The notes beneath the pieces are model-generated. The model had not been told where the DNA came from. It ran no database searches and worked only from the letters and a program-made list of their open reading frames with translations. From Psychrilyobacter piezotolerans (lineage in GTDB: Bacteria > Fusobacteriota > Fusobacteriia > Fusobacteriales > Fusobacteriaceae), in the NCBI RefSeq assembly GCF_003391055.1, contig NZ_QUAJ01000002.1, positions 62,001 through 126,000 of the forward strand: DNA of 64,000 bases. Direction: 5' to 3'. Within the stretch, counting starts at the first letter, position 1, and every line of letters starts with the position of its first letter. The position numbers were made by a program, and so were the translations under genes. Of this stretch, positions 25,462 to 33,932 are shown in pieces.

Positions 25462-25531
25462 AATTTTCTCCTTTTTTACTCTTATAATTTATTCCTTCTA
25501 TTATTTTTTCAATATATTGTGAGTTTTTCAT

Positions 25532-25744
25532 CTAAAGATTTATATTAATGCTGCTATTGCTTCCACCTTTATAGTGGGGATTTTTAGGGTTTTTATGTCC
25601 TAGTGCATTCCCATTTGATTTATTACTTTTTTTATAATTACTGCTGTCATTTATTTGGATAGATCCAAGTTTCCCTTTTGCACTTATAGAGTCACATCCT
25701 ACTAAAAATACCATTAATCCTAATATACATAGTGTTTTTTTCAT
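25532..25744 (-). CDS. Small putative lipoprotein, Asn/Ser/Lys-rich
   Basis: A 70-aa protein. The signal sequence ends MVFLVGC, a good lipobox, so Cys17 should be lipidated. The mature ~54 residues are polar and low-complexity (Asn, Ser, Lys, Gly), with no recognised domain and probably flexible. An AAAAGGAG site precedes the ATG. It lies 70 nt upstream of the second lipoprotein gene on the same strand, so the two may form one transcript. Confidence 0.65.
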   Translation of the reverse strand: MKKTLCILGLMVFLVGCDSISAKGKLGSIQINDSSNYKKSNKSNGNALGHKNPKNPHYKGGSNSSININL

Positions 25745-25903
25745 TTTTTTCTCCTTTTTTAATATGTTTTATCTTCCTATATATATTTTATCAATTTTTA
25801 TTCAAAATAACAAATGTCCATAAATCTCTTTCAATATAGAAATATATATATGGCATAACTGCACCCGACTTTTCACATGTTCTCGGATGAATATAGGAAA
25901 AAG

Positions 25904-25937
25904 AAAAAAAGGACTGTTTTTCAATAACAGCCCCTTC
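25904..25937 (-). terminator. Terminator of the O-methyltransferase gene
   Basis: On the minus strand AAGGGGCTGTT pairs with AACAGTCCTTT (25926-25936 with 25908-25918, two G-T pairs), followed by a T-run. Confidence 0.75.
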
Positions 25938-25957
25938 TTTTACCCTATCTTTTTAAA

Positions 25958-26602
25958 TTATTTATGTTTTTTGTCTCCTCTGTTGTATACCAGGCCAATT
26001 CCATCTCCAAAAGGCAGAAGTACAAAATCTTCATTTTCATGTAAATATTCGATAAATTCATTTAATTTTCTTACTATAGTCTTAAATCTTTTAGGGTATT
26101 CATTGTATAGATACCCCCTAAACATGATGTTATCTATGAATATTATCCCGTCTTTTTTCAATAATTTATAAGAATCTTTATAAAAATCCATATATTTTCC
26201 CTTGGCTGCATCGATAAAGATAAAATCAAAAGTATCATCTAATTTCGGGATCTCTACAAGAGCATCTCCTAAAATTTGATTTACTCTGGAACTATATCCC
26301 ATCTTTTCAAAGTTAACACGAGCTTCATTGTATCTGTCTTCATCTATCTCTATGGTTGTAATAGTGACATCTTCATTCCCCTGCAGCATTACACTTCCTG
26401 AATATCCAATAGCTGTTCCAACTTCTAATATATTTTTACTCTTATTGGATTTAATCATAAATTTCAGATACTCTGCCACTTCCTTTGTAACGATGGGTAC
26501 ATTATGTTCTTTTGCATATTCTTCCATCTCAAGAATAACTTCATTATTTTCTTTGATTTTAGAAATTACATACTCATTTGCTTTTATTAAATCATCTATC
26601 AT
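25958..26602 (-). CDS. SAM-dependent O-methyltransferase
   Basis: Class I methyltransferase of the O-methyltransferase-3 (YrrM/caffeoyl-CoA-like) family, about 214 aa. The SAM-binding motif ILEVGTAIGYSG lies near residue 58, an acidic motif TTIEIDEDRY follows, then the metal-site FIFIDAAKGKY and IIFIDNIMFRG. The usual substrates are catechol-like small molecules, and in some bacteria a tRNA hydroxyuridine (TrmR). The ATG at 26602 is preferred because GGAG lies 6 nt upstream; the ATG at 26620 overlaps that site. Its last codons lie in the repeat duplicated at 25145-25246. Confidence 0.88.
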   Translation of the reverse strand: MIDDLIKANEYVISKIKENNEVILEMEEYAKEHNVPIVTKEVAEYLKFMIKSNKSKNILEVGTAIGYSGSVMLQGNEDVTITTIEIDEDRYNEARVNFEKMGYSSRVNQILGDALVEIPKLDDTFDFIFIDAAKGKYMDFYKDSYKLLKKDGIIFIDNIMFRGYLYNEYPKRFKTIVRKLNEFIEYLHENEDFVLLPFGDGIGLVYNRGDKKHK

Positions 26603-26668
26603 AAATATCTCCTTTTTCATAAAGAAAAGGCAGACATAAAATCCACCCTTACATATTATTATATTTTT

Positions 26669-27985
26669 CTATTTTTCTATTTTCTTTAATTTAATCATAT
26701 AGAATCCGTCTAAAAATTCATCGAATATATTAAGTCCGCCCAATTTATCAAAACTTCCATTTACATTAGGAGATATTTCTACTTTTTCCACCTCAAAGTT
26801 AGGATTTGTCTTCAAAAATCTAGTTACATTTTCAAGATTTTCCTTATTAAGGATAGTACAAGTACTATATACCAGAGTTCCTCCTACTTTTACCACTTTA
26901 GCAGCGGCATTTAATATATCCAGCTGTAATTTAGCTAATTCCTGTACATTTTTCATCTTCTTAGTATAAAGTACTTCAGGTTTTTTTCTTATTACTCCAA
27001 AACCACTGCATGGAGCGTCTACCAATACCCTGTCAAAAGACTCCGCACCAAATTCTGCGTCTACTAATCTGGCATCCATGAGCTCAGGATGAACTATATC
27101 TATCCCCATTTGCTTAGTTCTGCTTTCAATTAATTTCAGCTTATGCTCATGGATATCTAAGGCTACTATTTCACCTTCATTTCCCATCATCTCTGCCATA
27201 GCCATAGACTTACCTCCAGGAGCACTGCAGGTATCCAATATTCTTTCCCCTGGTTGAGGATCTAAGTATTTAGCAGCTAAGAATGAAGATCCATCCTGGA
27301 CTGTAATCTGACCTCTTTTGAATTCACTAGTTTCTAATATCATTCCTGAATCTATATAATAAACATCTTCTACTTTTTTTAATATTTTTATACCTTTAAT
27401 CTCTAATAATCCTAAAAAATCTTCCTCATTGTAGTTTAATTTATTTATTTTTACACTTATATTTGGAATTTTTTTATAAGATTTCAGTATCTCTAAATAA
27501 TTTTCCTTATGTTCCCACTTAATCTCATCGAAGAACCATTTTGGATACGATAAAACTATGTCTTCCCTTCCCTCTTCTAATAATTTTTCTATATCTTCAT
27601 CTTTTTCCCTGATAAATGATCTAAGTACACCGTTTACAAAACTTCCTATGAATGTTCCGCCTCTTAACTTAGCTACCTCTACCCCTTCATAAACTACTCC
27701 TGCATCATCTGAGTCCATAAAGTGTATCTGGTACATAGATAATCTAAGTAAGTTTCTTACCCACAATTTATCTATACTTTTCACTCTTTTATCTATTGAA
27801 TAATCCAAAAACATTACATTTCTAATAACTCCATAAAATACTTCAGTAATAAATCCTTTTTCCCCACGAGTTAATCCCGGAAGTTCTGTTTCCTTCTCTT
27901 TAAAATAATCATTCAATAATATATTTGAAAATTTTCCATGCTCATACTGCGATAATAACCCTATTATATCCATTTTTAAACTCAA
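26669..27985 (-). CDS. rsmB: 16S rRNA (cytosine-C5) methyltransferase RsmB
   Basis: A 438-aa protein: an N-terminal NusB-like RNA-binding domain (about 1-145) followed by a class I methyltransferase domain with CSAPGGKSMAMAEMM and the paired catalytic cysteines in DAPCSGFG and VYSTCTI. It methylates C967 of 16S rRNA. The start is a TTG behind GAGGTG; the next ATG, four codons later, is poorly spaced. It lies upstream of the O-methyltransferase gene on the same strand. Confidence 0.94.
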   Translation of the reverse strand: MSLKMDIIGLLSQYEHGKFSNILLNDYFKEKETELPGLTRGEKGFITEVFYGVIRNVMFLDYSIDKRVKSIDKLWVRNLLRLSMYQIHFMDSDDAGVVYEGVEVAKLRGGTFIGSFVNGVLRSFIREKDEDIEKLLEEGREDIVLSYPKWFFDEIKWEHKENYLEILKSYKKIPNISVKINKLNYNEEDFLGLLEIKGIKILKKVEDVYYIDSGMILETSEFKRGQITVQDGSSFLAAKYLDPQPGERILDTCSAPGGKSMAMAEMMGNEGEIVALDIHEHKLKLIESRTKQMGIDIVHPELMDARLVDAEFGAESFDRVLVDAPCSGFGVIRKKPEVLYTKKMKNVQELAKLQLDILNAAAKVVKVGGTLVYSTCTILNKENLENVTRFLKTNPNFEVEKVEISPNVNGSFDKLGGLNIFDEFLDGFYMIKLKKIEK

Positions 27986-28141
27986 ACTAACACCTCTTTT
28001 AATTTATTTGCTAAATATTATACCATAAATTCAAATAAAATTAATAATTAATAATTAGGAATTGATAATCATTAATTTTATTTTTTTCTATCCAAAAACT
28101 TTTGAAAATTTAAAGTTTATAAAGACTTAAGTTACCCCTAG

Positions 28142-28161
28142 CTGGATGCAACGTCACGCTG
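28142..28161. repeat. 20-bp dispersed repeat, partner of 23916-23935
   Basis: CTGGATGCAACGTCACGCTG here is nearly the reverse complement of the segment at 23916-23935 (18 of 20 match). The inner part is itself close to palindromic (CAACGT-C-ACGCTG). One copy lies in the dapF leader, the other just after the FKBP gene. Confidence 0.6.
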
Positions 28162-28166
28162 CTGTT

Positions 28167-28592
28167 TTACTTTACCTTTATTACTTTTATCTCAAAATTA
28201 AGGGTCATTCCTGCATAGGGATGATTCCCGTCTACGATGACTTTATCTTCCTCTGAGATAACCTCCTTTATTGTGAAAACTCCTACACCTTCATCTGTGT
28301 CAGCTTCAAATTCCAATCCTTCGTAAAGGCCCATCCCATCAAAATCTTCTATGGCCATCTCAATGGTAAGATTTTCATCATACTCTCCGTACCCTTTATC
28401 GGGAGTTATTTTCACATTAAATTTATCTCCTGCTTTTTTTCCTAAAAGAGCTTCTTCCAGCCCTATAACCACAGCTTCATCACCATAGGTAAAATTTAAC
28501 TCATCACCCTTGGTAGTTTTATCCAATAAATTCCCCTTATCATCTCTCAATACAAACTCTAAAGTTACTTTTTTCCCATTTTCTATCTTCAT
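28167..28592 (-). CDS. FKBP-type peptidyl-prolyl isomerase, SlyD-like
   Basis: A 141-aa protein with the SlyD layout: an FKBP half-domain (FVLRDDKGNLLDKT...YGDEAVVIGLEEALLGKKAGD), an insert-in-flap chaperone domain (about 70-120) with YGEYDENLTIEM, and a return to the FKBP fold at VDGNHPYAGMTLNFEIKV. It catalyses prolyl isomerisation and assists folding in the cytoplasm. The His-rich metal-binding tail of E. coli SlyD is absent. An AAGGAG site precedes the ATG. Confidence 0.92.
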   Translation of the reverse strand: MKIENGKKVTLEFVLRDDKGNLLDKTTKGDELNFTYGDEAVVIGLEEALLGKKAGDKFNVKITPDKGYGEYDENLTIEMAIEDFDGMGLYEGLEFEADTDEGVGVFTIKEVISEEDKVIVDGNHPYAGMTLNFEIKVIKVK

Positions 28593-28599
28593 TTTCTAT

Positions 28600-28829
28600 C
28601 TTCTCCTTTTATAATTTTTTTTCACGAATTTCACGCCCCCTCTACACTAAGCTCACGAAGTTTTTTGAAATAAGATAACTAAGTCTTAGCTTCTTTTTGT
28701 GATCTTTGTGTCCAAGGTTTTTAATCTGTGTAATCTGCGACTGAGCCTTTTAATTTTTTACTTCTTTATTATACATTATATATTTTGAATTCCAATTGGT
28801 GTCCATCGGTGTTCATTGGTGCCAAGTTA
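28600..28829. repeat. Dispersed GTG-word intergenic repeat, copy B
   Basis: Non-coding. Doublets and triplets of short words at 9-10 bp spacing are clear: CACTAAG-N2-CACGAAG (28645-28660), TTTTGTG-AT-CTTTGTG (28695-28710), ATCTGTG-TA-ATCTGCG (28724-28739) and the triplet ATTGGTG-TCC-ATCGGTG-TTC-ATTGGTG (28795-28821). They match words in copies A and C. Confidence 0.6.
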
Positions 28830-29105
28830 TTAGTTGTTCATTAAGACTTTGTAAAAATGATACCAGCTGTAAACTGCTGTTACTATGGATATTGGCACCA
28901 ACAGATTAAAATACCATTTTCTCGTTTTATGTCTAAAGGTATACATCCCGATAAATCCACCTATTCCACCGCCTATAAAGCAGAGGAAAAATAATGCTTT
29001 TTCCGATACCCTGGAATAGTCTTTTTTAGCCTTATACTTGTCTATTCCAAAAATTAAAAAAGTTAACATATTAATAATACCTATATAAATATACACATAT
29101 TTCAT
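28830..29105 (-). CDS. DUF1294 small membrane protein
   Basis: A 91-aa protein with an N-terminal helix, the FGIDKYKAKKDYSRVSEKALFF stretch split around residue 20-40, then a glycine-rich helix GGGIGGFIGMYTFRHKTRK and a last helix. The FGxDKxxA and RHKTRK motifs are those of DUF1294 proteins, found widely with unknown function, sometimes fused to cold-shock domains. GGAGGGG lies 5 nt before the ATG. Confidence 0.85.
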   Translation of the reverse strand: MKYVYIYIGIINMLTFLIFGIDKYKAKKDYSRVSEKALFFLCFIGGGIGGFIGMYTFRHKTRKWYFNLLVPISIVTAVYSWYHFYKVLMNN

Positions 29106-29248
29106 CTAACCCCTCCTAATATACTTTGACAAACAACTGTACTAACTATTATTGTGGCTGTTTCTATGAATTCAGAGATCGCCAAATCTCTTAGAGTTTT
29201 TTTCGACTCTTATAATTTTACCATATTTTCGTAAAAATATAAGCAATT

Positions 29249-29286
29249 TAAAAGAGGTTTTCAGTCTAATCACTAAAAACCTCTCC
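29249..29286 (-). terminator. Terminator of the TSCPD gene
   Basis: AGAGGTTTT (29253-29261) pairs with AAAACCTCT (29276-29284); the minus strand then reads TTTTAAATT. Confidence 0.7.
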
Positions 29287-29292
29287 TAATTT

Positions 29293-29535
29293 TTATTTTA
29301 TAAACTCTTTCAATGCTTTTGCCAGTTGATCAGGACATGATGTAGTCTTTTCTCTGCACCCAATTCCCTCTAATCTAGTTATTACATCCTGTATCTTCAT
29401 TCCCTCTACCACAGCAGACAACCCTATTGCATTCCCAGGACATCCACCGTTGAATTTTACATTTTGTAAGACACCGTCTTCTATTTTAAAATCTATTGTT
29501 TTAGCACATACTCCACTAGTTGTAAATGTTTGCAT
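29293..29535 (-). CDS. TSCPD-domain protein (TIGR03905 type)
   Basis: An 80-aa protein that is essentially one TSCPD domain: VCAKTIDFKI at the N-terminus, GGCPGNAIGLSAVVEGM in the centre and the name motif TTSCPDQLAKAL at the end. The four cysteines could bind metal or a cluster. The domain also occurs as the tail of B12-dependent ribonucleotide reductase; free-standing members have no established function. It has its own promoter (29574-29602) and terminator. Confidence 0.88.
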   Translation of the reverse strand: MQTFTTSGVCAKTIDFKIEDGVLQNVKFNGGCPGNAIGLSAVVEGMKIQDVITRLEGIGCREKTTSCPDQLAKALKEFIK

Positions 29536-29573
29536 CTTTTCCTCCTAAGTTTCTATTTGATTTTTCATCAAAT

Positions 29574-29602
29574 ATTGTAGCACCTTAGTCAGGAATTAGC
29601 AA
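29574..29602 (-). promoter_or_regulatory. Promoter of the TSCPD gene
   Basis: On the minus strand TTGCTA (29597-29602), a 17-bp spacer and TACAAT (29574-29579) with an extended TGC before it. A small TTTGATGAAAAATCAAA hairpin follows in the leader. Confidence 0.65.
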
Positions 29603-29641
29603 CTATTTTCCTCTCTACAAATAAGACTCATCCGGTTAGAA

Positions 29642-32035
29642 CTATTTTATCTTTTTCCCTTCTATCTTCCATATCTCTTTTGCATACTGAGCTATGGTTC
29701 TGTCACTTGTAAATTTCCCTGCATTGGATATATTCATCCATGCTTTCTTAGCCCATCCCAACCTGTCTTCAAAGGCATCATCGATACTCTCTCTAACCTT
29801 TCTATAATCATTAAAATCCTGCAATACAAAGTAGTGATCCGGTGCATGCCAAGACGCCCCCACTAAGAGTGCATCATACAGTTCCTTAAACATTCCTGTG
29901 CCACCATCATCATAAGTTCCATCTATCAGCTGATCCATTACTCTTTTCAACCCTTTAGTTTCATTCATTACTTCAGTGGGATTATATCCTGATTTTTTTA
30001 ATTCCACTATATCTTCCACCTTCATTCCAAAGATGAAGTTATTCTCGATTCCCGCTTCCTCCACTATCTCTACATTTGCCCCATCCAAAGTTCCAAGGGT
30101 CGGAGCTCCATTCATCATAAACTTCATATTCCCTGTTCCACTGGCCTCCTTTCCTGCTGTAGAAATTTGTTCCGATATATCTGCTGCTGGGAATATAAGT
30201 TCAGCTGGTGAAATATTGTAATTTTCCACAAATACAACCTTGATTCTTCCATCTACATCCGGATCATTATTTACAGCTTTTGCGACCTCATTGATTAATT
30301 TTATAATCCCCTTAGCTCTAAAATATCCGGCAGCAGCTTTAGCTCCAAAGATATAAGTTTTAGGAGTAACTTTCATATCAGGATATTCTTTTATTCTATT
30401 GTATAGATCCATTATATGGAATATATTTAATATTTGTCTCTTATACTCATGTAACCTTTTTACCTGTACATCAAATATAGAATCGGTATCCACATCTATT
30501 CCTGTATTTCCCTTTATGAATCCGGCTAATTGCTCTTTTTTTATGTTTTTTATATCTAAAAACCTATTTAATATATTTTCATCTGTCACATGGGTTTCTA
30601 GTTTTTTTAATTCACTGAGATCGGTAATCCAATTATCTCCAATTAATTCTGTAATTAATCCGGATAATTCAGGATTTGATTTCAACAGCCATCTTCTTTG
30701 AGTTACCCCATTGGTTTTATTTTGAAATTTTCCTTTATATAGCTCATACCAATCTTTTAATTCTGCATTCTTTAATATCTCTGTATGAAGTGCCGCCACA
30801 CCGTTTACAGCATAGGAACCATGAATTGCAAGCCAGGCCATATGAATTAAGTTTGTATCCTCATCGATTATTGCCATCCTCTTTCTTCTTTCTAAATCTG
30901 CCGGATATTTTTCCTCCAATAATTCTTGAAATTGCACATGAATTCTTACAATTATATTGTATATTCTGGGCAATACCTGTTTAAATAATTCTGTATACCA
31001 TTTTTCCAAGGCTTCCGATAAGATCGTATGATTGGTATATGCAAAGGTTTTTTTCACTATCTTCCATGCATCACCCCACAACAGTCCCTCTACATCTATT
31101 AGGATTCTCATTAATTCGGGTATAGCTACCACCGGGTGGGTATCATTTAATTGAATACTTGTAAAATCCGGTAACAAACTAAAATCAGTTCCATGCTTTA
31201 ATTTAAATTTTCTAACAATATCCTGTAATGATGCTGAAGTAAAGAAATATTGTTGTTTCAGCCTTAATTTTTTTCCCTCATCGGTATCATCATTGGGATA
31301 CAGAACTCTGGATATATTTTCTGCTTCATTCTTTTCCCTCATAGCTTCTACATAGTTTTGCTCATTGAATTCTCCCAGATCCAGTTCCTCTACTGGTTCT
31401 GCCTGCCATAACCGGAGTGTATTTATATTATTAGTTCCATATCCAATGATTGGTGTATCGTAAGGCACTGCCATTACACTCTCATCTTTATTAAATCTTA
31501 TTTCTACCTTATCCCTGTCCTTTCTCAGACTCCAAGGATCCCCGTATTTTAACCAGTTATCTGGATATTCCACTTGAAATCCATCTTCAAATTGCTGCCT
31601 GAACATCCCAAATCTATATCTGATCCCATATCCTGTTCCAGGCAGATTTAGTGTAGCCATCGATTCAATAAAACAGGCTGCTAATCTTCCTAATCCACCA
31701 TTACCTAACCCTGCATCCGATTCAGCGCTCTCTATCTTATTGATATCAATATTTAACTCCTCCAATAACTCCACAACCCCGTCATAGACCCCTAAGTTGA
31801 TTAAGTTGTTACTGAATGCTCTTCCCATTAGATATTCAGCAGAAAAATAAAACGCTTCCCTCCCTTTATTATATCGGTCTTCGGTAGCTTTCCAAGATCC
31901 TCCTATCTCCTCCATTATTGTTTGAGATAGTGCATCATATATTTCAAAATCAAGCCCTTCAGATAATTTTTTCCCGTATTTAACTAATAATTTTTTCTCC
32001 AAACCTGTTTTAATTATGTCTTTTTTAAATTTCAT
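29642..32035 (-). CDS. glgP: Glycogen/maltodextrin phosphorylase
   Basis: A 797-aa member of glycosyltransferase family 35. The pyridoxal-phosphate site EASGTGNMKFMMNG with its Lys lies in the C-terminal half (about 655-670), and the N-terminal half has YFSAEYLMGRAFSNNL and GLGNGGLGRLAACF. It releases glucose 1-phosphate from alpha-1,4 glucans. It follows malQ by about 75 nt on the same strand and should share the malQ promoter, so the pair would break down imported maltodextrin or stored glycogen. AGGGGG precedes the ATG. No glycogen synthesis genes are in the window. Confidence 0.96.
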   Translation of the reverse strand: MKFKKDIIKTGLEKKLLVKYGKKLSEGLDFEIYDALSQTIMEEIGGSWKATEDRYNKGREAFYFSAEYLMGRAFSNNLINLGVYDGVVELLEELNIDINKIESAESDAGLGNGGLGRLAACFIESMATLNLPGTGYGIRYRFGMFRQQFEDGFQVEYPDNWLKYGDPWSLRKDRDKVEIRFNKDESVMAVPYDTPIIGYGTNNINTLRLWQAEPVEELDLGEFNEQNYVEAMREKNEAENISRVLYPNDDTDEGKKLRLKQQYFFTSASLQDIVRKFKLKHGTDFSLLPDFTSIQLNDTHPVVAIPELMRILIDVEGLLWGDAWKIVKKTFAYTNHTILSEALEKWYTELFKQVLPRIYNIIVRIHVQFQELLEEKYPADLERRKRMAIIDEDTNLIHMAWLAIHGSYAVNGVAALHTEILKNAELKDWYELYKGKFQNKTNGVTQRRWLLKSNPELSGLITELIGDNWITDLSELKKLETHVTDENILNRFLDIKNIKKEQLAGFIKGNTGIDVDTDSIFDVQVKRLHEYKRQILNIFHIMDLYNRIKEYPDMKVTPKTYIFGAKAAAGYFRAKGIIKLINEVAKAVNNDPDVDGRIKVVFVENYNISPAELIFPAADISEQISTAGKEASGTGNMKFMMNGAPTLGTLDGANVEIVEEAGIENNFIFGMKVEDIVELKKSGYNPTEVMNETKGLKRVMDQLIDGTYDDGGTGMFKELYDALLVGASWHAPDHYFVLQDFNDYRKVRESIDDAFEDRLGWAKKAWMNISNAGKFTSDRTIAQYAKEIWKIEGKKIK

Positions 32036-32110
32036 ATATTCCCCCTATATGCCTGCGGCAAACTAAAAATAATTTAAAATCAATTTCTCTTTTTTGTCCA
32101 AAGTTTTTTC

Positions 32111-33607
32111 CTATCTATCGTATTTAATCGTCATTTCCTTTATTTTTTTTGCCAATTTATCGGTGAGTTCATCACCTTTTAATCTCCATTTCCAGTTATT
32201 TCCCAATGTCGACGGCATATTCATCCTGGCTCTATTGTCCAGTCCCAAAAAATCCTGCATCTGTGCCACAACTATATCTGAATTGGATTTCCAGATAGCC
32301 TCTATAAATATATCGTTTATTTTTTCGCTCTTAATTTTTTTTAATTTTAAATATTTTTTCAAATATTTTTTTGCATGTTTCTTATCATTTTCTACTACAT
32401 TTTCATACCAGCCTACCACAGTTTCGTTATCATGGGTCCCTGTATAAGCCACTGAATTTTTAGGATACTTATGAGGCAGATAGTCACTCTCCTCCCTTGA
32501 ATCAAAAGCAAATTCCAATATTTTCATCCCTGGATACCCGCTATCTTTCAGAAGTTTTCTTACCCCCTTAGTTAAAAAGCCCAGATCTTCAGCAATGATA
32601 GGCAGATCCCCTAATTCACTCTTTATTGCTTTAAACAGCTCTATTCCCGGTCCTTTTACCCATCTTCCGGGTCTGGCGGTGGGTGCATCTGCCGGTATCT
32701 CCCAGTAGGATTCAAATCCCCTAAAATGGTCTATCCTTACCAGGTCATATAGTTCAAATGCTGCCCTCATCCTCTCGATCCACCACGAGTACCCTCTTCT
32801 TCTCATAATTTTCCAGTTATAGAGGGGATTCCCCCACAGCTGCCCTGTACTGCTGAAAGCATCTGGAGGACATCCTGCCACAACCTTCATATTTTTTTCC
32901 TCGTCAAATAAAAATAACTCTGTTTTTAACCATGCATCTACACTGTCGCCAGATATAAATATAGGCAGATCCCCCATTATCTTTACCTTATTCTCGTGGG
33001 CATACCTTTTCAACCTTCCCCACTGAGTATAGAATAAATACTGCAGGTAGATATAATAATCTATCTCATTTTTCAGTTCTATCCTGTATTTTTTTAAGGT
33101 ATTGATATAAGCAAATTTTTCTTCCTTCACCCATTTTGTCCACTCTTTTCCGTTATTTTTATCTTTCAACGCCATGAATAGTGCGTAATCATCTATCCAG
33201 TAAAAGTGTTTTTTCTTAAATTTTTCTATCTCTTCTAAAAAATCTCCTCCCTCATTTGAGTAGGCTTTTTTCAAAAGTTTTAATTTATTTCTATATAGTT
33301 TTTCATAGTCTATATACTCCCTATTATCTCCTAAATCGGTGTCTTCCACCTCTTCCCTGTCCAGCCCCCCTCTATCTGTCAATTCTTCTAAATCGATAAA
33401 ATAAGGATTCCCTGCAAAGGCTGAAAAAGACTGATACGGCGAATCCCCGTAGGAAGTTGTTCCCAGTGGTAAAATTTGCCATATTTTTTGCCCTGATTTT
33501 TTTAAAAAATCAACAAATTCATAGGCCTCTTTTCCAAAGGTTCCTATCCCTCTGCCTCCGCCTAAAGATGAGATGTGTAACAATATCCCACTGCTTCTTT
33601 CAAACAT
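32111..33607 (-). CDS. malQ: 4-alpha-glucanotransferase
   Basis: Family GH77 amylomaltase, about 498 aa. The N-terminus FERSSGILLHISSLGG, the VRIDHFRGFESYW motif with the nucleophile Asp, the acid/base IIAEDLGF and the late AYTGTHDNETVVGW are all standard. It rearranges maltodextrins so that phosphorylase can use them. The ATG at 33607 has GGGGGG 7 nt upstream; an ATG 15 nt earlier would contain that site. It is the first gene of a malQ-glgP unit, with a promoter and LacI-type operator upstream. Confidence 0.95.
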   Translation of the reverse strand: MFERSSGILLHISSLGGGRGIGTFGKEAYEFVDFLKKSGQKIWQILPLGTTSYGDSPYQSFSAFAGNPYFIDLEELTDRGGLDREEVEDTDLGDNREYIDYEKLYRNKLKLLKKAYSNEGGDFLEEIEKFKKKHFYWIDDYALFMALKDKNNGKEWTKWVKEEKFAYINTLKKYRIELKNEIDYYIYLQYLFYTQWGRLKRYAHENKVKIMGDLPIFISGDSVDAWLKTELFLFDEEKNMKVVAGCPPDAFSSTGQLWGNPLYNWKIMRRRGYSWWIERMRAAFELYDLVRIDHFRGFESYWEIPADAPTARPGRWVKGPGIELFKAIKSELGDLPIIAEDLGFLTKGVRKLLKDSGYPGMKILEFAFDSREESDYLPHKYPKNSVAYTGTHDNETVVGWYENVVENDKKHAKKYLKKYLKLKKIKSEKINDIFIEAIWKSNSDIVVAQMQDFLGLDNRARMNMPSTLGNNWKWRLKGDELTDKLAKKIKEMTIKYDR

Positions 33608-33743
33608 ATTTATTCCCCCCATCGCCTATGGCAATTAATAATTTAAAATTTATAATTGAATTTAAAACCTTCCACTAAGTTATCTCATAACTTTAAAATC
33701 CATCCTTTGATTAGCTTTAAGTTTTAAAAGTATTTTTTCTTTT

Positions 33744-33757
33744 TGGAATCGTTTCCA
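33744..33757. promoter_or_regulatory. LacI-type operator upstream of malQ
   Basis: TGGAATCGTTTCCA, a near-perfect palindrome with the central CG typical of LacI-family sites. It begins 4 bp downstream of the malQ -10 element, so binding would block transcription initiation. Similar sites occur at 42696 and 44168. Confidence 0.75.
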
Positions 33758-33761
33758 TATA

Positions 33762-33790
33762 ATCTTAATACAAATAACAACAATTGTCAA
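33762..33790 (-). promoter_or_regulatory. Sigma70-type promoter of malQ-glgP
   Basis: On the minus strand TTGACA (33785-33790), a 17-bp spacer and TAAGAT (33762-33767). The start codon lies about 150 nt downstream. The rest of the 33.62-33.93 kb gap is AT-rich leader and a terminator. Confidence 0.75.
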
Positions 33791-33893
33791 GAAAGTCTTC
33801 TTTTTTTTTACATTTGTTGTTGTTTTAAAACAAATTGTCTGATTAGAGTTGGTGAAATGCTAGTTTTTTTTAAAAATCTTAGTCATAATAATA

Positions 33894-33920
33894 AAAACAC
33901 CCCTTTATTAGGAGTGTTTT
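33894..33920 (-). terminator. Terminator of the first OMP gene
   Basis: AAAACACCCCT (33894-33904) pairs with AGGAGTGTTTT (33910-33920) with one mismatch or wobble. On the minus strand a TTTTTATT tract follows. Confidence 0.75.
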
Positions 33921-33932
33921 CAGCAGGTACAA

